Below, piece after piece: positions 9,013-18,005 of a stretch of DNA of 64,000 nt. A program made the position numbers and the translations under genes. Under the pieces are notes generated by a model. It was not told the origin of the DNA. It ran no database searches and saw only the letters and a list, made by a program, of their open reading frames with translations. Each line of letters begins with the position of its first letter. Position 1 is the first letter of the stretch. Source of the stretch: Gordonia hongkongensis (GTDB lineage Bacteria > Actinomycetota > Actinomycetes > Mycobacteriales > Mycobacteriaceae); contig NZ_CP095552.1 of NCBI RefSeq assembly GCF_023078355.1, positions 1,240,001 to 1,304,000 of the forward strand, in the 5' to 3' direction.

Positions 9013-10557
9013 ATGACTGTTCTCGATTCAGTCGTGCCCGCGTCGCCGCCATCTGCGGACGTCGACGCCGACGCGGCTTCGGCGCCGGCGCGAGGCGCGG
9101 CTCGTCGTACATGGCGAGCGACGCTGACCGCGCCGCGTGAGATGTCGATGGGCGCCCGGTACGCGTCGACGATCGGGGCGGGCATGCTGGCGTTCGCGCC
9201 GGCCATCGCTGCCGAGTTCGACGCGCTCCGCCAGGGGTCGCCGACGGCATACCTGCTGTTCGTGCCCCTGTGGTGTCTGATGATCGCCTTCGGGCTCGAC
9301 GTCTCGTCGCGGGGGCGTGAGATCGGTGACGGCGAGTTCGACCGCATTCTGGTCGTCGTCGTGGGCGGCGCGCTCGGACTGACCGCTGCCCTGGTCATCC
9401 CGCGGATTCCGGCCGTCGCGGCGTTCTGGCACGCCGATCTGATCCCGCTTCTCATCTGGGTATTCGCGGCGTCGATCGTGGTCTTCGGGATCCGACGCGT
9501 CGTCCGCGACTACCTCATCTGGTTGTTCCTCCTGACCTGCTTCCCGCCGAACTACCTGCTCATGGGGCAGGTGCTCGGCGGCACGACCGTCGCCTTCGGC
9601 GCGTTGTCCGTGGCGATTGCCCTCGTCGTGACGTACATGTCGCTGCGTCGGCACCCGCGGGTCGCCCTCGCCACCGCGGCGCTGTCCGGCGTCGGCGGCG
9701 CGGTGCTGGTTGCGGTACTCCACGACATCCCGCTCCTGGCCTACACGGTTCCCGCTGGCGCGGTGACCGCGATCGCGATCGTCGCACGACTTCGGTTCGG
9801 GAGAACGGGCTCGGCACGCGCCGGTCTGCCCAAGCAGTCCATCGCCACCCTGGCGTCGGCCTGGTTGGTGGCACTGGTGATCCTGGCGGTGACTCCGTTC
9901 GCACCGGAGTCGCCGAAACCCGTTGTGTCACCGCCCATCGGCGAGGAGTGGCTCGAGCAGTTGCGGACGCTGGGTATCGGGATCACCGAGCCCGAGGTGT
10001 TCGACTGGGGTCCGCGGGTCATGGGGTCCGACGGTGACGTGCGTCGGTACCGCGTCACGACGGGGCAGACCGGTCCGGAGAACAGGCCGCTGTCCACCGC
10101 CTATCTCGACGTGTTCTCCACCGCGGATCTGGGCCGCTTCTCCAGTTACCGCCGTGGTCTCTGGTACGAGACGGTGCCGCCGGCGACGATCCACTCGACT
10201 CCCGCCTCTTCGGACGGCCGACACACCCGGCTCGGCAGCATCGCCAACACCCTGGAGTCGGTCCGCACCTCGGATCAAACACTGTGGACCGGTCGATTCT
10301 GGGGTTGGCGAGTTCCCACGCCAGCCGGTGAGCGCTACATCGCCGTCTACCTGATGGCCGCGCGTGATCAGCCGGGATCGTCGAACGTCGCCGAGCCGAA
10401 GCCGCCCAGTTATGCCACCACCGTCGCCGAACCCATCAGTTGGCTCATCCGCGGTGGCGACGACACCCCGGACCCCGTCGACGACTCCGACCTCGATGTC
10501 GCGCTGACCGATCTCGCGTGGTCGATGATCGACGCCGTCGAACGACCAGCTCGGTGA
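9013..10557 (+). CDS. Polytopic membrane protein, first gene of a glycan synthase operon
   Basis: 514 residues. After a hydrophilic N-terminus (about 45 residues) come roughly ten membrane helices to about residue 300. Then follows a soluble domain of about 200 residues (IGEEWLEQLRTLGIGI, RYRVTTGQTG, RGLWYETVPPATIH, TGRFWGWRVPTPAGERYIAVYL), probably outside the cell, and an acidic tail. I do not recognise the family. The layout of many helices plus one extracellular domain is loosely reminiscent of exosortase/EpsI-type proteins, but no catalytic Cys-Arg-His set was identified, so I do not assign it. GGGAGGA precedes ATG 9013. The next gene overlaps by 4 bases (GTGA), so a shared role with the BcsA/BcsB-like proteins is likely. 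Confidence 0.8.
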   Translation: MTVLDSVVPASPPSADVDADAASAPARGAARRTWRATLTAPREMSMGARYASTIGAGMLAFAPAIAAEFDALRQGSPTAYLLFVPLWCLMIAFGLDVSSRGREIGDGEFDRILVVVVGGALGLTAALVIPRIPAVAAFWHADLIPLLIWVFAASIVVFGIRRVVRDYLIWLFLLTCFPPNYLLMGQVLGGTTVAFGALSVAIALVVTYMSLRRHPRVALATAALSGVGGAVLVAVLHDIPLLAYTVPAGAVTAIAIVARLRFGRTGSARAGLPKQSIATLASAWLVALVILAVTPFAPESPKPVVSPPIGEEWLEQLRTLGIGITEPEVFDWGPRVMGSDGDVRRYRVTTGQTGPENRPLSTAYLDVFSTADLGRFSSYRRGLWYETVPPATIHSTPASSDGRHTRLGSIANTLESVRTSDQTLWTGRFWGWRVPTPAGERYIAVYLMAARDQPGSSNVAEPKPPSYATTVAEPISWLIRGGDDTPDPVDDSDLDVALTDLAWSMIDAVERPAR

Positions 10558-11999
10558 CCGCCCCCGACGCGGGACGGGTTATGGACGCGCGGCATGTCTC
10601 CACCCTGTCGGCACAACATCCGTTGAGCCGCAGGCAGCGTCTCGGCCTCGTCGTGCTCGCGATCGTGACCGCGGCAGCGTTCCTCCTGACCTGGCGGGTC
10701 TCACTCGCGGTCATCTTGAGCATCTGCGCTCTGTACTTCCTGGTCTCGAGCGTCGACAAGTTCGTGCTCGTCACCCGCGGCATGACCGGCAGGGGAGTGC
10801 TGCGGGTGTCCGACGACGACGCACGCGCGATTCCCGACGCCGACCTGCCGGTCTACACCGTGTTGCTGCCGGTCTACGGGGAACCCGAGATCGTCGCCAA
10901 CCTGGTCGCCGGTGTCGGCAAGATCGATTATCCCGCAGACAAACTCGACATCCTGTTGGTCCTCGAGGCCGACGACCACGAGACCCGAGCCGCCGTCGAA
11001 CACGCCGACCTCGACGGGATCACCCCGGTGCTGGTCCCGCCGAGCGAACCGCGGACCAAACCCAAGGCGTGCAACGTCGCCATGGATCTGCCATCGGAAC
11101 GCAGCGACATCGTCACCATCTACGACGCTGAAGACATCCCGGATCCGCTGCAATTGCGCAGAGCGGCAGCCGTCTTCGCCGCGAGTCCGCCCGAGGTCGG
11201 CTCGGTGCAGGCCCGGCTCGGGTACTACAACGAGCGCGAGAACCTGCTGACCCGATGGTTCGCCATCGAATACGACCAGTGGTTCTCCTACATGCTCCCC
11301 GCATTGAGTGCGTCGAAGTGTGTGATCCCCCTCGGCGGGACGTCGAACCACATCCGCACCGACGTGCTGCGGGAGGTCGGCGGATGGGATGCCTACAACG
11401 TCACCGAGGACGCCGATCTCGGAATCCGGCTGGCGCGCTACGGATATCGCACGGTCGTCCTGGACTCACTCACCGGCGAAGAGGCGAACGCCGACGTGGT
11501 GAACTGGGTGCGGCAGCGCTCGCGCTGGTACAAGGGTTATCTTCAGACCTTCCTGGTGCACACCCGCCACCCGGTCGACATGGTCCGTGAACTCGGACTC
11601 GTTCCGGCGCTGCGTATCTCGAACCTGACCGCGGGCATGCCGATCGCCAACACCCTCAACCTGCTGTTCTGGACGCTGCTGCTGGTGTGGTTCGCCGGGA
11701 AACCCGATTTCATGCATTCCCTGTTTCCGGGTCCCATCTACTACCTGTGTGTCCTGATGTTCACCGTCGGGAACCTGGCCACCATCATGCTGGGCGTCGT
11801 GTCGACCCGCACCCTCGGCAAGCCCTACTTACTCGGTGCCGCGCTGCTCGTGCCCGGGTACTGGTTCCTTCAGTCCATGGCTGCGATCAAGAGCATGGCG
11901 CAGCTCATCTACAAGCCCTCCTACTGGGAGAAGACCGTGCACGGACTCTCGGCCATGCCCGGTGTGTCCCGACCGCCGAAAGGTCCTGAGAATGTCTAG
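10554..11999 (+). CDS. BcsA-like processive glycosyltransferase, family 2
   Basis: 481 residues from GTG 10554, which overlaps the previous stop; ATG 10581 is the alternative. Two N-terminal helices precede a GT-A domain with the processive-synthase motifs: a DDH near residue 139, YDAED near 189 (DxD-type, binding UDP-sugar and metal), TED near 284 (catalytic base) and QRSRWYKG near 320 (the Q/RxxRW acceptor-channel motif). Several C-terminal helices follow. This is the architecture of cellulose synthase BcsA/CslA-type enzymes that polymerise and extrude a beta-glycan. No PilZ domain is present. The actual sugar is unknown. The BcsB-like protein follows immediately. Confidence 0.88.
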   Translation: MTAPDAGRVMDARHVSTLSAQHPLSRRQRLGLVVLAIVTAAAFLLTWRVSLAVILSICALYFLVSSVDKFVLVTRGMTGRGVLRVSDDDARAIPDADLPVYTVLLPVYGEPEIVANLVAGVGKIDYPADKLDILLVLEADDHETRAAVEHADLDGITPVLVPPSEPRTKPKACNVAMDLPSERSDIVTIYDAEDIPDPLQLRRAAAVFAASPPEVGSVQARLGYYNERENLLTRWFAIEYDQWFSYMLPALSASKCVIPLGGTSNHIRTDVLREVGGWDAYNVTEDADLGIRLARYGYRTVVLDSLTGEEANADVVNWVRQRSRWYKGYLQTFLVHTRHPVDMVRELGLVPALRISNLTAGMPIANTLNLLFWTLLLVWFAGKPDFMHSLFPGPIYYLCVLMFTVGNLATIMLGVVSTRTLGKPYLLGAALLVPGYWFLQSMAAIKSMAQLIYKPSYWEKTVHGLSAMPGVSRPPKGPENV

Positions 12000-13954
12000 C
12001 AACAGTCCTGTCCGCCTGCGACGCCTCCTGGGAGCGGTCCTGGCGGCGCTGATCGTCGGCATGGGAGCGGTGGCTCCGGCCGCGGCGGCGCCGGGAGACG
12101 GCACGACGACGCTCAACTGGCGGCAACTGGGAATGGGCACCTCGGTCACGATCGACGGCGCCGACGTTCCGGTCGGAGTGAGCATCCCGGTGCCGCAGGG
12201 GATGTCACCGACCACGCTGACCGGTGTGGTTGCGTCGGCGACCAACGTGACCGACGCCTTCATCCAGGTCGCCCGCACCGACGGCACGATCATCGGTACC
12301 GTCGTCGTACCGAGGTTCGGTCCGCGGCAGCTCAGCACCGCGTTTTCCGTTCCGCTGACCGCAGTGCCCGTGGGCGACAACGGCCGTGCGGATCTGCGAC
12401 TGACGCTGCGCAACGGGACCGACGATTCGGTGTGCGGACCGGTGCCGGAGGTCGCGCTGACCAGCCTGAACGTCGCCTTCCGGGGCGCCGCGACGGTGCC
12501 CGCCACCATTCAGGATGCGTTCGGGACCGTGGTCAACCGGGTGACCGTGTACACCCCGGAGGACCCGAGTGCCGCGGCCGCGCAGACCACGCTCGGCGTC
12601 GTCGCCGCCATCGCGAATCACTATCGTCCGCAACGTGTTGCGATCGACGTGGTGGAGTCGGCCGATGCCCGGTTGCCGCGCGCGGCCAGTCCGCTGGACC
12701 GGGCGGTCGTCATCCGCGAGGAGGGTGGGGCGGGGAGTGTCCGTCTGGAACGTGCGGGACTTCCCGGGGCCGTGTTGGTGATCAGCGGTGATCAGGATTC
12801 CTTGCCCGATCAGGTGGCGCTCTTTCGCGACGGGCTGACCGACCTTGCCCAGACAGACTCCGCCGCGGTCGAATCCGTCGGAGACCGCGAGGTGCAGGGT
12901 TCGGATTCGGTGACCTTCGGGGAGTTCTCCGATCGGCTGTCGGTGGAGGCTCTCGGAACCGCCTCGCTGGTACCGGGTTTCGATCCGACGATCCTCGCCC
13001 TCGGTCGGCCCGGTGCGGTCGACGTCGCGCTGAAGGCGCGCTACACCCCGGTCCGCGACGACGAGCGGGCGAACGTCATGGCCGTCACCGGCGGCGAGAT
13101 CCTGCACACGAGTGCGCTGAACGCGTCCGGATCGCTGGACACGAAGTTCACCATCCCCGCCGCGCAGGTGGCAGCCAACGAGCCGCTCGAATTCCGGGTC
13201 TCCTACGAGCCGGCCCCGGGCGCCTGTTCGCCTCGCAGTGTGCCGCTGACGTTCCAGATCGACCCGTCGTCGACCGCGTCGTCGAGCACGACTCCCGTTC
13301 GGATGGGCGGTTTCTCGTCGGTGCCACTCGGGTGGCAGCCGACCGTCCAGGTCGCGCTCGACAACACCAACCCGGCGCAACTCGACGCCGCCGCTGAACT
13401 GCTCGCGTCGGTGCAGCGCAGTTCGGCCACCGCACTGTCGCCGGTGCTGGTGCCGCTGGATCAGGCGATCGCCAGCAACACCGGCGCACTCGTGGTGGCC
13501 GACGCGGCGAACGCCCGCCCGCTGAACCCGCCGATCAACACCGAGGATTCGTCCACGCTCGTCGACCTGGCCGCGCAGATCCGGCTGGCCATCCCGGACG
13601 GGCTGGGTACCATCCAGGCGTTCTCGCAGAACTCGCGCACGGTGGTGTTGGTGAGCACCTCGGGGTCGTGGGATCTGGTCGACCCGCTGTTCGCGTATCT
13701 CGATGATCAGCAGGGAGATCTGGCAAACCTCCGCGGTGACGTCCTGGTGGCCGGCCGCGCGGGTCAGCCCGAGCTGATGACCGTGCGGGCCGACGGTCCG
13801 CAGGCCGAGGTCGATCAGGTCGGCACCAGTTGGGACCTGGCTGGGTATCAGTGCCGCGGTGATCGTGCTCGGTGTCCTGGTCGTGGTTGCGGTGATGCTG
13901 TACCGCAGGCGTTTCGGTGACTCGAACGGCCCCGACAATTCTGCGACTTCATGA
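11992..13954 (+). pseudogene. BcsB-like exported subunit of the glycan synthase, frameshifted near its C-terminus
   Basis: The ATG at 11992 overlaps the end of the glycosyltransferase gene. A signal peptide (LLGAVLAALIVGMGAVAPAAAA) is followed by about 600 residues of beta-rich BcsB-type sequence, including VTVYTPEDPS and two NALxxSGSLDT/AANEPLEFRV-like carbohydrate-binding modules. As read, the frame ends at 13920 in an Arg/Cys-rich nonsense tail. One base removed near 13850 (GCTGGGTATCAG) restores a perfect C-terminal membrane helix (ISAAVIVLGVLVVVAVMLYRRR) and a stop at 13952-13954. That stop overlaps the next gene's ATG at 13951, the usual operon spacing. The gene is therefore either very recently mutated or has a base-call error. 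BcsB partners guide the nascent glycan outside the membrane. Confidence 0.75.
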
Positions 13955-15294
13955 CCCTCGCGGTTCGCGACGATACCGCGTCGCCGGTGGCCGGCCTCGA
14001 ACCGCCGGCGACCGGGAGCCGTCGACGATTCACTGCGACACAGTGGTGGGGGATCGCGCTGTTCGGCGGTCTGGTCACCGGCTACCTGGCAGTCGGCGCG
14101 TACCTGTATCTCGTTGTCGGGTACATCAATCCCGACGCCAGTAGCCGAGTGGGCAACGCCGGGTTCACCATCTGGAGTCGGGACCCGCACCTGGGTGCGA
14201 TCGGTTTCGTCTGGAATCCGTTGCCGAGTCTGATCGAGATCCCGCTCGTCGAACTGTCGTCGCATTGGCCGCTGAACCAGTGGCCTGAGTTGCGTCGCGT
14301 CGGATTCGCCGGTGCGGTCATGAGCGCGGTGTTCATGGCCGGTGCCGGGTGGCAGGTTCGGCGGATCGCCCTCGATTACGGTGCCGGCCGTCTGCTGCGC
14401 TGGATCGCGGTCGCGGCGTTCGCGCTGAACCCGATGATCATCCTGTACGCGGGGATGGGGATGAGCGAGGCGCCGTTCCTGTTCTTCCTGCTGTGGACGT
14501 GTCGTCGAATCCTGTTGTGGGTGAACCGATCACGTGTGGTCGATCTGGTCATCGCCGGCGTCGCCCTGGGTCTGGCGTACCTGACGCGCTACGAGGCGCT
14601 ACCCGCGGCTGCGGGTGTGGCGGTCGGGGTGTTCGTGGTGTCGACCCGACGACACCGTCCCGAAGGAGTCTCCGGACGCGCGGGGTGGCGGGCCGGAGCC
14701 GCCTTCGGTGTGCACGACGCGACCATCGTGGCCATACCCACCGCGTTCGCGTTCGTGGTCTGGGCGGGCCTCGGCTGGCTCCTCGACGGCAACGCCTTCT
14801 CCCAGTTCTCCTCGCAGTACGGCAACTCGGCGCAGGTGGAGGCGGCGGGGATCGTCTCGGCCGAGGATGTCGGAGCGGGTCCGCTGGCGGAGGTCATCAT
14901 CGCGAACCTGCTCGGCATGCAACCACTGTTGTTCGCGGTGCTGCCGGTCGTGGCCTGGATCGCGGTCCGGTTGCGCAGGGTCGACGCCGCGGTGCCGGCA
15001 GTAGTGTTCGGCTCGGTTCTGCTGTTCCAGATGTCCGCGGTGATCCTCGGCTCGACCTTCGGCTGGTTCCGCTTCTACCTGGCGTCGACGCCGCTGGTCG
15101 TCGTCGCGGTCCTCGTCGCCTGCGGTCCCGCACGCCCTTTGATCCCTGAGCCTGGATCCGTGGATGAGGTTTCAGGTGGGCGGGGTTGTGGTGTGTGAGT
15201 GTCTGATTATGTTGTGGGCGTGTGGTATTCGCTGACCTGTGTCAGCTTTTTCACTGGGGTTCCTTGGTGGTGGTGGGCGGGTGTGGTTGGTGGG

Positions 15295-16683
15295 TCAGGT
15301 GGTGTTGACTGCGGCCCACAGTGTGGTGAAGGCGTGTTGGGTGGGCCAGTGTCGGGGTAGGTGCAGGACCGGTGTTCGTGCTGGTCGGGCTAGTCGGGCG
15401 GGTATCGCGATGAGGGTGCGGCGCAGCGTGGCGCCCCGCGCGGCTCGCAGTCTGGGGGTGTTGGTGAGTGCGGCGAGGGTGCGCATCAGGTTGTGGCTGA
15501 TCGCGGTCAGGGCCAGCCAGGCGGCGTTGGCGCCGAACCGTCCGGAGGGCAGATGCGCCAGCGGTCCGTCGATGAGGTCGGCGAACACGGTCTCGATGAT
15601 GGCGTGGCGGCGGTGAGTGATGTCGGCGGTGACGGTGTCGTCGGTGGTGTTGGTGAAAAACGAGTGGTACCGCCACGCAGGCATCAACGTGTCGGTGCCG
15701 GCGGGGTGGTGGGCTTTGACCCGACGCACGATCAGCCGCGCGGTGACCGGCTGGGCGGAGTCCGGGTGCACGGTGTAGGTGGTTTCGGCGACCTCGGCAT
15801 CAGAGATCAGTTCGCCGGTGTCGGGGTCGGTGACCGCACCGGGATAGTGCACCGGGGTCCACGCGTCGTCTCCGATCGCGGTGATGGCGCGGGTGATCGC
15901 GGTGTTGGTGCGCAGGACCAGCGAGAACGTCGCTGCGAGGCGTTGACAGGTACGCATCACCGCGGCGGTGCCATAGGCGGCGTCGCCGCGCACGGTGATC
16001 TCCCCGCTCGCCCCACACCGGCGTGCGGTGGTCAGGGTTTCAGCGATCATTCTCGCTGCCCCGCTCCCGGAAGCGGTGCGCCCGGCGCGTAGCCAGGCGT
16101 TGGCGATCACCGGTTGATGCCCGGCTGCGGACAGAGTGGCGACCTGCGGGGACAACCCTTTGCGCAGGAGTTCACGCCCGGCGATTTTGGCGTGCCCGTA
16201 GGAGCCGCCTTCTTTCTGGTAGCCGTAGACCGGGCGTAGTAGCGAGTCAATGTCGACAAATACCCGGGACCCGTCGGTGGGCAGCAGACCCGCCGTGGCG
16301 CACATCGCCGGCAATGTGTGGGTCATCACCGCGTTGAGTTGCCGGGCGTGGCCGGGGGTGAACTCGCGCAGCGTTTGTCCGATCGTGGCTGGGGCGTACA
16401 CGCGGTCGAACAGGCGGGTGTGCCCACCACTGCGGACCCTGCCGAGGTCATCGATACTGTCAGCGCCGCAACAGAATCCGGCGATCACGGTCAACAGTTT
16501 CGCCTCGAGGTTGGCCCCGGCGGAGGCGACCTGGGTGGTGCCGAGATCGACCCGGTCGCCCAGCGATGCGGCCAACCCGGTCGATTCGGCCACTCTCATG
16601 ACCGGTACCAGTCCGGCGTGCGACACCAGGTTGTCGTCGTCGAAGATGGCGGACGTGGCGGAGAACGTGTGCGATACTTTCAC
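15295..16683 (-). CDS. IS1380 family transposase
   Basis: About 462 residues from GTG 16683 (VKVSHTFSATSAIFDDDNLVS), the N-terminus usual for the family; an in-frame longer start at 16731 exists. Recognisable segments are GLVPVMRVAESTGL, GADSIDDLGRVRSGG and TDGSRVFVDIDSLLRPVYGYQKEGGSYGHAK, where the first catalytic Asp occurs in the VDIDS stretch. The second Asp is in ITVRGDAAYG and the C-terminal Glu is in RRHAIIETVFADL, so the DDE triad is complete. The protein cuts and joins the ends of its own element. The start lies beside an inverted repeat that could hide the ribosome binding site in read-through transcripts. Confidence 0.92.
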   Translation of the reverse strand: MKVSHTFSATSAIFDDDNLVSHAGLVPVMRVAESTGLAASLGDRVDLGTTQVASAGANLEAKLLTVIAGFCCGADSIDDLGRVRSGGHTRLFDRVYAPATIGQTLREFTPGHARQLNAVMTHTLPAMCATAGLLPTDGSRVFVDIDSLLRPVYGYQKEGGSYGHAKIAGRELLRKGLSPQVATLSAAGHQPVIANAWLRAGRTASGSGAARMIAETLTTARRCGASGEITVRGDAAYGTAAVMRTCQRLAATFSLVLRTNTAITRAITAIGDDAWTPVHYPGAVTDPDTGELISDAEVAETTYTVHPDSAQPVTARLIVRRVKAHHPAGTDTLMPAWRYHSFFTNTTDDTVTADITHRRHAIIETVFADLIDGPLAHLPSGRFGANAAWLALTAISHNLMRTLAALTNTPRLRAARGATLRRTLIAIPARLARPARTPVLHLPRHWPTQHAFTTLWAAVNTT

Positions 16684-16685
16684 TG

Positions 16686-16757
16686 AAAGTGCCTTCTGAG
16701 CTGGAATGTTTTGTTGTCTCAACACCACCAATCATTCCAGCTCAGAGGGCATTTTCA
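16686..16757. promoter_or_regulatory. Inverted repeat at the transposase start inside the IS
   Basis: A sequence AAGTGCCTTCTGAGCTGGAATG (in parts) at about 16686-16708 reappears in inverse orientation at about 16731-16757 (CATTCCAGCTCAGAGGGCA). The two arms of roughly 20 bases are separated by about 25 bases and sit just upstream of the transposase start. In other insertion sequences such hairpins block translation of transcripts entering from outside. That role here is inference. Confidence 0.55.
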
Positions 16758-16828
16758 CGTTATCGACACCCCGCACCCATCCACGGATCCAGGCTGAGGT
16801 GCGAGGAGCGTTAGCGACGAGCCTCGAA

Positions 16829-16965
16829 GGGCGCCGCTCCTTGAGCAGCGACCGGAGCTTGCGGAGATCGGACACCCGCCGCTCCTTGAGCAGCGACCGG
16901 AGCTTGCGGAGGTCGGACACCCGCCGCTCCTTGAGCAGCGACCGGAGCTTGCGTAGGTCGTGTGT
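16829..16965 (+). repeat. Three 45-bp direct repeats inside the ArnT-like coding frame
   Basis: Three units begin CGCTCCTTGAGCAGCGACCG at about 16834, 16879 and 16924. Units one and two differ by a single base; the third diverges at its end into a TGTCGAAAGG tail. The period of 45 keeps the frame and encodes three copies of RRSLSSDRSLRRSDT. The unit resembles the intergenic repeats at 4351-4460 and 62330-62665 (shared TTGAGC, GAGC, GCG and TGTCGAA positions), so a REP-like element has apparently been accommodated in a protein between two membrane helices. Confidence 0.75.
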
Positions 16966-17530
16966 CGAAAGGACCACCCTCACCACCCTCATGGCGCTGG
17001 TCCTGGCGACCTCGCTACCGGTGACGGCGTCGTCGATGCTCAACCCGGCGCTGGGCAAGGAGGAGTACGGTCTGCGCTCGGCGTTCTGGCCCGATCGCCA
17101 CCCGCCGTCGGAGTTCTGGTTCTACTGGTTCGGCGAGGTCTCGGGCAACGTCGCCGCCTGGCTGGACAGCCAGAATCTGCCGGAGGGCTCTGTTCTCGTC
17201 GACACCTTCGGGGTCTCGCGCGTCTGGCTGGAGTCGAAGCGCCCCGAACAGTTCGTCGTGCGCAGCGACTTCGACTTCTTCGCGAAGCTGAACGCACCCG
17301 CCGAGCAGGGCGTGCAGTACATCCTCACGCAGCGGCCGACCGGCCTCGGCTCACTCGACGCCATCAACGTTCGCTATCCAACGCTTTGGGCCGACGGCGC
17401 CGGCATCGCGACGGTCGCCATGACGGTGACGACGCCGACTGGCAAACCGCAGTTCCGGATCTATCGGATCGAAGGTGCAACGGCTGCAGGTTGAGTTGTA
17501 CCGGCTGGTTAGGGAGCTTTCAGTTGAGCC

Positions 17531-17848
17531 CTACCGTCGGTTGGGCTGCCCATTGCCGGCGGACGAAACCACCCCGTCTGCCGGTCGCCGGTTCTTGACA
17601 CGAACCCGGTACACCGTGATCGTCCCGATCACAACAGCCAGCACCGACAACATGTCGGACTCTGTGATCCCGTGCTCGATGTTGAAGGACACAAGTACAC
17701 GCCCCTCGATCGGCTGATTCCACAGCGCCCAGGCGACGCCATTGACCGTGAGGGCCGCGGCGGCGGGGTAGCTCGGCCGGGCCAGGCACCACGCACCCAC
17801 GACAAAAAGAAGGTTCAGTAGCACGAGGGCGTGGAACGGGTCTGGCAT
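17531..17848 (-). CDS. Small membrane protein
   Basis: 105 residues from ATG 17848. Three hydrophobic segments (ALVLLNLLFVVGAWCLA, AAAALTVNGVAWALW, MLSVLAVVIGTITVYRV) are followed by a basic, hydrophilic tail. No family is recognised. It faces the glycan operon tail to tail, with its stop about 36 bases from the end of the ArnT-like gene. A longer in-frame start at 18076 would add a hydrophilic stretch overlapping the end of the neighbouring DUF218 gene, so I prefer the short form. Confidence 0.65.
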   Translation of the reverse strand: MPDPFHALVLLNLLFVVGAWCLARPSYPAAAALTVNGVAWALWNQPIEGRVLVSFNIEHGITESDMLSVLAVVIGTITVYRVRVKNRRPADGVVSSAGNGQPNRR

Positions 17849-18005
17849 CAGGACAGTATGACCACTGAGCCCAATGTGTGCTTGCCGCGGCCAGTTCGTC
17901 GTCGCTGCGGAAACCCTTTTAGTCGGACTCTCGCTCCTAACGACCGATGTTGCCCGTTCGTAGCTGGTTCTGCCTCGACGCATAGCGACGTACCCGTTAG
18001 AGCCT

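Larger units (their letters stand above)
15151..16793. mobile_element. IS1380-family insertion sequence, complete
   Basis: The 1643-bp element has perfect 16-bp terminal inverted repeats: CCTGGATCCGTGGATG at 15151-15166 and its complement at 16778-16793. A direct repeat CTGAG flanks it (15146-15150 and 16794-16798), which is the target duplication; IS1380 elements usually make 4-5 bp. One transposase gene fills most of the element on the reverse strand. It lies in an ArnT-like gene and splits it. Both ends and the transposase are intact, so it could still be mobile. Confidence 0.93.
13951..17494 (+). pseudogene. ArnT-like membrane glycosyltransferase, interrupted by an IS1380-family element
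   Basis: The 5' part (13951-15150) encodes about 400 residues: a first membrane helix, the GFTIWSRDPHLGAIGFVWNPLPS luminal loop typical of GT-C mannosyltransferase-like proteins, and about eight more helices. An insertion sequence (15151-16793) then breaks the frame. The 3' part resumes at 16794 and reads in the same frame through a three-fold 15-residue repeat, one more helix (LMALVLATSLPVTASSM) and a soluble C-terminal domain ending at 17494. Removing the element and one copy of the 5-bp CTGAG duplication joins the halves without a frameshift (Ile-Pro-Glu-Val). GT-C enzymes transfer sugars from polyprenyl carriers outside the membrane, here probably in the BcsA/BcsB-like pathway. Function is presumably lost in this strain. 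Confidence 0.8.

Noticed and set aside
9013..10557. Exosortase/EpsI assignment for the ten-helix protein
   Set aside because: The overall layout is similar, but the catalytic Cys-Arg-His residues and the EpsI signature were not found.
12205..14265. Reverse-strand frame of 686 codons
   Set aside because: It is opposite the BcsB-like gene, is rich in Arg/Gly/Asp, has no domain, and arises from high-GC third positions.
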